Below are positions 16,850-21,742 of a DNA stretch of 21,742 bases, piece by piece; the first letter of the stretch is position 1, and every line of letters begins with the position of its first letter. Where the stretch lies: assembly GCA_934316845.1 (NCBI GenBank), contig CAKRDZ010000040.1:1-21742 (forward strand), in the 5' to 3' direction. The translations under genes and the position numbers were made by a program. Origin of the DNA: an uncultured Eubacterium sp. GTDB taxonomy: Bacteria > Bacillota > Clostridia > Lachnospirales > Lachnospiraceae. The notes below the pieces were generated by a model. The model was not told where the DNA came from. It saw only the letters and a list, made by a program, of their open reading frames with translations, and did no database searches.

Positions 16850-17752
16850 TTACTCTGTCTCATGATGGTACAAGTTTGTCTCATTTCCAATAATTGCCGT
16901 TCCAATACCTTTCTTCGTATAGAACTCAAGCAGGAGACAATGTTCTCTTCTTCCGTCTAAAATATGTACGCGGTTTACGCCCTGTTCTACGGCTTCAATA
17001 CAGTTACGTATTTTCGGAAGCATTCCGCCGCCGATAAAACCGTCCTCGATCATTTTATGCGCTTCATCCAGTGTCAGCACGGAAACCAGTGTCGATGGAT
17101 CGTCCGCATCTTTGCAAACACCTTCGATGTCAGTCATAAATACCAGTTTCTCTGCTTTCATGGATTTTGCAATTGCGCAGGCAGCATCGTCCGCATTGAT
17201 ATTGTACGCCTTATAATCATCCCCAAGTCCGATTGGTGCAATGATCGGTACGAAATCATTTTCCAAAAGGGTATCGATCAATTCAGAGTTGACTTCTTTC
17301 ACATCTCCGACGTAACCGATATCTTTGCCGTTTGCTGTCTTTTTATCACAGCGAAGGGTTCCACCGTCTTTTCCGCTGATGCCGGCTGCTCTCACACCAA
17401 GTTTTTCCATCATCTGCACCAGATGTTTATTTACTTTATTTAAAACCATCTCTGCCACTTCCATCGTGTCATCGTCTGTCACACGGAGTCCCTCGACAAA
17501 TTCCGGTTCTTTTCCCATCAGGCGCACCCATTTACTGATTTCCTTTCCGCCGCCATGTACAATGATCGGCTTCATTCCAACCAGTTTCAAAAGTGCCACG
17601 TCTTTGATGACACTCTGCTGTAATTTTTCATCCAGCATCGCACTTCCGCCGTATTTTACAACAACTTTTTTATTGTTGAAATCGCGGATATAAGGCAGCG
17701 CCTCGATCAGTGTCTCCGCTTTTATCAATACATCATTTAATTTATCGTCCAT
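16850..17752 (-). CDS. argB: Acetylglutamate kinase, arginine-sensitive type
   Basis: Phosphorylates N-acetylglutamate, the committed step in cyclic arginine synthesis. I use the ATG at 17752 (MDDKLNDV), giving 300 residues, because GGAG lies just before it. The ATG eight codons upstream has no ribosome site. Seen: VVKYGGSAM at 31-39 and VHGGGKEIS at 65-73 (phosphate and substrate loops), with GFIGGGMLPK toward the C-terminus. The extra N-terminal helix (about residues 5-25, ending EALPYIRDF) is the feature of hexameric kinases inhibited by arginine. Feedback control therefore probably acts here, as expected when ArgJ recycles acetyl groups. It lies between argJ (36 bp) and argD (12 bp). Confidence 0.95.
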   Translation of the reverse strand: MDDKLNDVLIKAETLIEALPYIRDFNNKKVVVKYGGSAMLDEKLQQSVIKDVALLKLVGMKPIIVHGGGKEISKWVRLMGKEPEFVEGLRVTDDDTMEVAEMVLNKVNKHLVQMMEKLGVRAAGISGKDGGTLRCDKKTANGKDIGYVGDVKEVNSELIDTLLENDFVPIIAPIGLGDDYKAYNINADDAACAIAKSMKAEKLVFMTDIEGVCKDADDPSTLVSVLTLDEAHKMIEDGFIGGGMLPKIRNCIEAVEQGVNRVHILDGRREHCLLLEFYTKKGIGTAIIGNETNLYHHETE

Positions 17753-17788
17753 TTTTTCTCCATGCCTCTTTTCCATATTTTTACATTC

Positions 17789-19012
17789 TTAAGAACGGTA
17801 GTCCGCATTAATCTTAATATAATCATAGGTAAGATCGCAGCCCCACGCTGTCGCGCTGCCTTCGCCCTGCTTCATGTCACATACCAGCGTTACTTTCTCC
17901 ATTCCCATCATCTCGGTAGCTTTTTCTTCATCAAAATCGGTAAGTACACCATTTTTAATCCATAACATTTCTTCGCCACCTGCCTGCAATGTCAGATCTA
18001 CAACTTCCGGATCAAACTCTACACCGGCATAACCAAGCGCACATAGCACACGGCCGCAGTTCGCGTCTTTTCCATAAATCGCCGTCTTTACAAGGTTCGA
18101 AGAAATCACCGATTTACTCAGCGTAACGGCATCCTGCTTGGTCTTTGTTCCTTTTACGGTCACTTCCAAAAGGCGGGTGCATCCTTCGCCGTCGCCTGCC
18201 ATTTTCTTGGCAAGATCGGTTGCTACATAAGAAACTGCTTCATAAAGCGCCCGATAAGCATCGGTATCTTTTTTGATCTCCTCTGCCCCGGCTGCTCCAT
18301 TTGCCAAAAGCACGCAGGTGTCATTGGTGGAAGTATCACGGTCTACCGAGATCATATTAAAGGAATCTGCCACAATCTCTCTAAGCATTCCCTGAAGCAC
18401 TTCATGGCTTACTTTGGCGTCCGTCGTAATGACACTGAGCATCGTCGCCATATTCGGATGAATCATACCGGAGCCTTTACACATTCCGGCAACTGTAATT
18501 GTTGTGCCTTCCTGTTCAAAGGTGACGGCACATTCTTTTGGAATTGTATCCGTCGTCATAATGGCTCTGGCTGCGTCTTTCGCCCCCTGGCGGTCAGCTG
18601 TCAGGGCATCTTTCAAAAGAGGCGCTCCCTTGCAGATCGGTGCCATGCGAAGCTGCATTCCGATAACACCGGTGGAGGCCGTCAATACTTTCTGGGGCAC
18701 GATGCCAAGCACTTTTGCGATTTCCGATGCCATCTCATAATTGTACTCTTTTCCTTCTTTTCCGGTCGCCGCATTGGCAATTCCGCTGTTTAAAACGACC
18801 GCGCGGACATGATGTCCACTCTCAACAATCTCTTTATCCCAGAGCACCGGCGCCGCCTTTACTACATTTGTAGTAAAAGTTCCGGCTGCACTTGCCGGTT
18901 CCGTGGAATATACAAGTGCCATATCTTTTCGGTTTTCATATTTAATCCCAGCCTCTATTCCTGACGCCTCATATCCTTTTGGTGCATTGACACCACCATC
19001 AATTATCTGCAT
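17789..19012 (-). CDS. argJ: Bifunctional ornithine acetyltransferase / N-acetylglutamate synthase
   Basis: Transfers the acetyl group from N-acetylornithine to glutamate, releasing ornithine and regenerating N-acetylglutamate. The precursor (407 residues) is cleaved between Ala189 and Thr190 in HPNMATML. Thr190 becomes the N-terminal nucleophile of the beta chain. Other family marks are TTNVVKAAPV near 48, STGVIG near 113, KGSGMIHPN just before the cleavage site, and the C-terminal NADYRS ending. Whether it is bifunctional (also using acetyl-CoA) cannot be read from sequence. No argA is seen in the window. GAGG lies 8 bases before the ATG. It follows argC after 71 bp and precedes argB by 36 bp. 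Confidence 0.95.
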   Translation of the reverse strand: MQIIDGGVNAPKGYEASGIEAGIKYENRKDMALVYSTEPASAAGTFTTNVVKAAPVLWDKEIVESGHHVRAVVLNSGIANAATGKEGKEYNYEMASEIAKVLGIVPQKVLTASTGVIGMQLRMAPICKGAPLLKDALTADRQGAKDAARAIMTTDTIPKECAVTFEQEGTTITVAGMCKGSGMIHPNMATMLSVITTDAKVSHEVLQGMLREIVADSFNMISVDRDTSTNDTCVLLANGAAGAEEIKKDTDAYRALYEAVSYVATDLAKKMAGDGEGCTRLLEVTVKGTKTKQDAVTLSKSVISSNLVKTAIYGKDANCGRVLCALGYAGVEFDPEVVDLTLQAGGEEMLWIKNGVLTDFDEEKATEMMGMEKVTLVCDMKQGEGSATAWGCDLTYDYIKINADYRS

Positions 19013-19083
19013 ACGATTAACCTCATTTCTATATTCTTAGATTTAATACAATGATTCCGCTTATGAATTCTAACTCGTTATCA

Positions 19084-20124
19084 TCACGGGAATACCGGCA
19101 CAAGACGAAGGCCTTCTGCCTCATCCAGACCAAACAGCAGGTTCATATTCTGAACTGCCTGTCCGGCCGCACCCTTGGTAATGTTATCCATGGCACCCAT
19201 CATGATCACACGGCCGGTACGCTCATCCACTTTCGGGCTGACGTCAACAAAGTTGCTTCCCTCTACCCAGCGTGTTTCCGGGCAGACACCCTCATTTAAT
19301 ACACGCACGAAATATTCATCCTTGTAAGCTTCTTCATACGCCTTGCGAACCATCTCTTTGGTTACCCCCGGATTCAATTTGGCATATGCCGTAATGAGGA
19401 TACCACGGTTCATCGGGATCAAATGCGGAGTAAAGTTGATCATTACCGGCTTTCCTGCCGCATAGCCAAGCTGCTCTTCAATCTCCGGTGTATGGCGGTG
19501 TGTCGCCACCCCGTATGCCTTAATATTTTCATTCACTTCACAATACAGATTTGGAATCTTTGCCCCACGGCCGGCTCCGCTTGTACCGGATTTGGCATCA
19601 ATGATCAGCGTATCCGTATCAATATATCCATTTTTTACCATCGGATAAATCGAAAGCGTCGAACAGGTCGGATAACATCCCGGATTTGCGATCAGGCGCG
19701 CACCTTTGATCTTCTCCCGGTTCAACTCACAGAGTCCATATACAGCCTCTCCGATAAACTGTTTGCTCTTATGTTCGATGCCATACCATTTTTCATATAC
19801 ATCGACATCTTTAATACGAAAATCCGCGCTCAGATCGATCACTTTACAATTTGACAAAATTTCTTCATCGAGAACCGATGCGAGATATCCCTGCGGCGTC
19901 GCCGTAAAGATCACATCCGCCTGCTTACTCAATTCATGAAGATCATCGCCTTTACATACATTTTCAACAATCTGAAACATGTTTCCAAAAACAGCACTGA
20001 ATTTTTCATCAACATAGCTTCGTGAACCATACCATACGATCTCTGCCTCTTTGTGCTGCAATAACAATCTTACCAATTCCTGACCCGCATAACCGGTCGA
20101 GCCGATAATACCTACTTTAATCAT
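19084..20124 (-). CDS. argC: N-acetyl-gamma-glutamyl-phosphate reductase
   Basis: Reduces acetylglutamyl phosphate to the semialdehyde with NADPH. The 346-residue length matches type 1 ArgC. Seen: the Rossmann motif GIIGSTGYAGQELVRL at 5-20, the catalytic cysteine Cys150 in ANPGCYPTCS, and the conserved histidine region GVATHRHTPEI near 206. GAGG lies 7 bases before the ATG. The gene starts only 18 bp after the upstream lipoprotein gene. There is thus no room for a separate promoter or arginine box between them, and transcription most likely begins in front of the lipoprotein gene, unless a promoter is hidden in its 3' end. Confidence 0.96.
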   Translation of the reverse strand: MIKVGIIGSTGYAGQELVRLLLQHKEAEIVWYGSRSYVDEKFSAVFGNMFQIVENVCKGDDLHELSKQADVIFTATPQGYLASVLDEEILSNCKVIDLSADFRIKDVDVYEKWYGIEHKSKQFIGEAVYGLCELNREKIKGARLIANPGCYPTCSTLSIYPMVKNGYIDTDTLIIDAKSGTSGAGRGAKIPNLYCEVNENIKAYGVATHRHTPEIEEQLGYAAGKPVMINFTPHLIPMNRGILITAYAKLNPGVTKEMVRKAYEEAYKDEYFVRVLNEGVCPETRWVEGSNFVDVSPKVDERTGRVIMMGAMDNITKGAAGQAVQNMNLLFGLDEAEGLRLVPVFP

Positions 20125-20142
20125 GATTTAGCCTCTTTTCTA

Positions 20143-21252
20143 TTACTTAATGGTAAATACAACTTTGGACTGATTTCCTGCTTTATCACAGGCAATCACA
20201 GTATTTTTACCTTTTTTACGAATGACAAGTTTCTTTCTGGCCTTTTGTTTTTTGCCATTTACCTTAATATATTTGATACCGCAATTGTCAAAAAATGATA
20301 ATTTCACTTTTTTACGGTATACTTTCTTATTTTTTACCCCGTAAATATTAGGTCCCCAGCGATCGATCGTAAATTTCACCGTGGAACTGTTTCCGTTGGT
20401 ATCAATCGCTTTAATCTGAAACTTTCCCTGTTTGCTGATCTGAAAATCCGATACAAAATACGACTTTCCATTTATCCGTACATCCTTCACGCACACATTA
20501 TCGGAAATATGAACGACAACCGGATTTCTCATCGCTGTATTATTTTTCACTCCACGGATAACCGGAGCTTCTTTATCTCCTGCAAAAATGGATTGATCCG
20601 AGGAAACTGCAATCAGTTTTTCATCCGCCGGCATATTGTCAACGGTCCATTTGGCCTGGTTTCCTTCAATCTGTCCATTACTCTCACGAATCGGCTGTGG
20701 AAGAGAAATTGAAATATCCATAACCACACCATACATTTTATAATATTCTGCCATCGAAATATTACCGGACGCTCCATTTACCATCGAAGAAATATCCGTA
20801 ACTCCGTTTCCGGTCTGCTTTGTCTGGGTTGTGGAAGAAAGATTCGCCTGCCGAAGTTTTCCTATAAAAGTATCTTTTGTCAATGTTACGTTCTCAAACG
20901 GTGCGCTGTACTGATCTTCTTTATACTGCTCCGGCGCCTGAGAACCATTCTTTAATGCATTTATGTAGGCAGTGTTGTTTTCCAGTGCACTTTTCATTTC
21001 CTCTATGGAAGAAAATGTCAATTCTCTTCGAAATGTTAAATACGTTTTGCCATTTATCTCTTTTGAACCCTGTTCAAAATCTGCCGGCTTCTCCCGCTTC
21101 ATGTTTTCATATAAACTCTGCTGATAACAATACGTCACTGCAAATCTGCATGTTCCATCCTCGTTGACCTGCATATTCATTTCAACCCCTGCACAGCCAG
21201 TCAGCATGAACACAACAAGCAGACACGCTATCACGGCGTTCACTTTCTTCAT
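20143..21252 (-). CDS. Secreted lipoprotein with C-terminal Ig-like repeats, first gene of the arginine operon
   Basis: A 369-residue surface lipoprotein. The start at 21252 (MKKVNAV) follows GGAGG by 8-9 bases; an ATG five codons upstream overlaps that site. Seen: a signal peptide with lipobox LTGC, lipidated at Cys20. It is followed by MNMQVNEDGTCRFAVTY, similar to the start of LppM/DUF3153-type lipoproteins. A soluble alpha/beta region runs to about 230, then two related Ig-like modules at about 249-297 and 320-369. Each module has the pattern DN, NGK, KGK or KQGK, D-x-x-GN-x-S and FTI. The last third is lysine-rich. The role is unknown. It precedes argC by 18 bp and lies behind a promoter with arginine boxes, so coexpression with arginine synthesis is likely. 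A binding or envelope function for arginine is speculation. Confidence 0.88.
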   Translation of the reverse strand: MKKVNAVIACLLVVFMLTGCAGVEMNMQVNEDGTCRFAVTYCYQQSLYENMKREKPADFEQGSKEINGKTYLTFRRELTFSSIEEMKSALENNTAYINALKNGSQAPEQYKEDQYSAPFENVTLTKDTFIGKLRQANLSSTTQTKQTGNGVTDISSMVNGASGNISMAEYYKMYGVVMDISISLPQPIRESNGQIEGNQAKWTVDNMPADEKLIAVSSDQSIFAGDKEAPVIRGVKNNTAMRNPVVVHISDNVCVKDVRINGKSYFVSDFQISKQGKFQIKAIDTNGNSSTVKFTIDRWGPNIYGVKNKKVYRKKVKLSFFDNCGIKYIKVNGKKQKARKKLVIRKKGKNTVIACDKAGNQSKVVFTIK

Positions 21253-21287
21253 AAATATGTCCTCCATTTCCTTTTATGCATAATTTA

Positions 21288-21313
21288 ATGAATATTTTGC
21301 ATAAATATTCATC
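21288..21313 (-). promoter_or_regulatory. ArgR/AhrC arginine box overlapping a palindrome
   Basis: The minus strand at 21313-21296 reads GATGAATATTTATGCAAA. It matches the Bacillus arginine box (recalled as CATGAATAAAAATKCAAK) at 13 of 18 positions, with both half-sites intact. It overlaps a perfect 9-bp inverted repeat, ATGAATATT/AATATTCAT (21288-21296 and 21304-21312). It lies about 15-40 bases past the predicted start of transcription, a position suited to repression. Confidence 0.6.
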
Positions 21314-21317
21314 TTTT

Positions 21318-21329
21318 ATGCAAATGCAT
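21318..21329. promoter_or_regulatory. Palindrome ATGCA-AA-TGCAT at the transcription start
   Basis: A perfect short palindrome of arginine-box-like half-sites spans the predicted start site just below the -10. It is probably part of the same operator cluster. Confidence 0.35.
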
Positions 21330-21333
21330 ATTT

Positions 21334-21362
21334 ATTATACACCTGTGTACTCATTTACGCAA
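21334..21362 (-). promoter_or_regulatory. Promoter of the lipoprotein-argCJBD operon
   Basis: A perfect TATAAT (21339-21334) lies 17 bp from TTGCGT (21362-21357), a weak -35. The predicted start is about 21327. A weak -35 with operators nearby fits a regulated promoter. Confidence 0.5.
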
Positions 21363-21411
21363 GTACATTTTAATAAAAGATAGAAACAAAACATAAAATC
21401 CACATTTCCTC

Positions 21412-21427
21412 TTGCATAATATTCATT
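21412..21427 (-). promoter_or_regulatory. Upstream arginine-box-like site
   Basis: The minus strand reads AATGAATATTATGCAA. It has the same half-sites as the downstream box but with the central spacing one base shorter. It lies about 50 bp upstream of the -35. A distal site of this kind could assist cooperative ArgR binding. Confidence 0.4.
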
Positions 21428-21450
21428 TATGTTGTATATTTATGATATCA

Positions 21451-21610
21451 GGGTCGAAAAGTCACAGACCGTCCATGCTTGCATGGGAAGGGCTGTGACC
21501 TTGAGACCCGCCGAATATGAGGATGGAGAGACTTGCAGCGCAAGGATCGGGAATCCGAATATTCGTAGGATTGCGACAGTTGCGCCAGCAACGGAGCAAG
21601 CCGTTTCACA
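21451..21610 (+). repeat. Structured tandem repeat, unit 1 (160 bp)
   Basis: The unit begins GGGTCGAAAAG. A variable hairpin follows: GTCACAG (21461-21467) with CTGTGAC (21493-21499), and CCATG/CATGG with a CTTG apex. GGGTC (21451-21455) and GACCC (21505-21509) close it. A constant block at 21509-21585 follows, containing the palindrome CGAATATTCG (21556-21565) and closing arms GCGCAA/TTGCGC (21538-21543, 21580-21585). The function and coding strand are unknown, and the strand given is arbitrary. Open frames across it look spurious. Confidence 0.7.
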
Positions 21611-21742
21611 GGGTCGAAAAGCATCGCTCTCGTGCTTGCACGAAAGAGGATGATACCTTGAAACTCGCCGAATATGAGGATGGAGAGACTTGCAGCGCAA
21701 GGATCGGGAATCCGAATATTCGTAGGATTGCGACAGTTGCGC
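21611..21742 (+). repeat. Structured tandem repeat, unit 2 (runs off the window)
   Basis: It has the same opening GGGTCGAAAAG as unit 1. Its 77-bp constant block (21666-21742) is identical to that of unit 1. The intervening hairpin has a different sequence, built from CTCT/AGAG and CGTGC/GCACG arms, but again a CTTG apex. The variable part is 3 bp shorter than in unit 1. The array probably continues beyond the window. Confidence 0.7.

Noticed and set aside
21429..21700. Open frames on both strands across the tandem element.
   Set aside because: Both strands are open at once, the frames cross the variable hairpins, and no ribosome site is convincing. The structure explains the conservation better.
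21451..21742. CRISPR array.
   Set aside because: The units are about 160 bp, with a 77-bp identical block and self-complementary variable parts. CRISPR repeats are shorter and spacers are not hairpins.

Overview
The window looks like chromosomal DNA of an anaerobic Clostridia-type Firmicute, most likely Lachnospiraceae. Reasons: strong AGGAGG-type ribosome binding sites, an ANTAR antiterminator beside a glutamine synthetase gene, the cyclic argCJBD arginine cluster, and moderate GC in the core with AT-rich accessory DNA. The species is not identifiable by reading. Every convincing gene lies on the minus strand, so transcription runs from high to low coordinates.

Right end (21253-21742): an unidentified tandem element of about 160 bp, whose second copy runs off the window. 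Each copy has a constant 77-bp block and a variable hairpin that changes sequence but keeps its fold. Next to it is an arginine-box promoter region. It drives a lipoprotein gene (20143-21252), followed after 18 bp by argC, argJ, argB and argD (20124 down to 15650). The lipoprotein therefore appears to be the first gene of the arginine operon.

Centre (15594 to 2929): a second operon reads gltB, gltD, glutamine synthetase-family gene, ANTAR regulator, carA, carB. It starts from a good promoter whose leader carries a rho-independent terminator, so attenuation is likely. The genes revolve around glutamine: GltBD and CarAB consume it, and the ANTAR protein is expected to control termination. The glutamine synthetase homologue is the most striking gene here. 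By alignment with recalled Bacillus GlnA it lacks four of the metal-binding residues and the catalytic flap glutamate, so it may be a non-catalytic sensor.

Left end (1-2928): visibly AT-rich accessory DNA. A composite intergenic repeat (2739-2923) sits just past carB. Beyond it are a HEPN-domain protein resembling the anti-phage protein ApeA, with its own promoter, and two translationally coupled small genes, one of them a minimal P-loop ATPase. This looks like a small, possibly defence-related insertion beside the conserved core operon.
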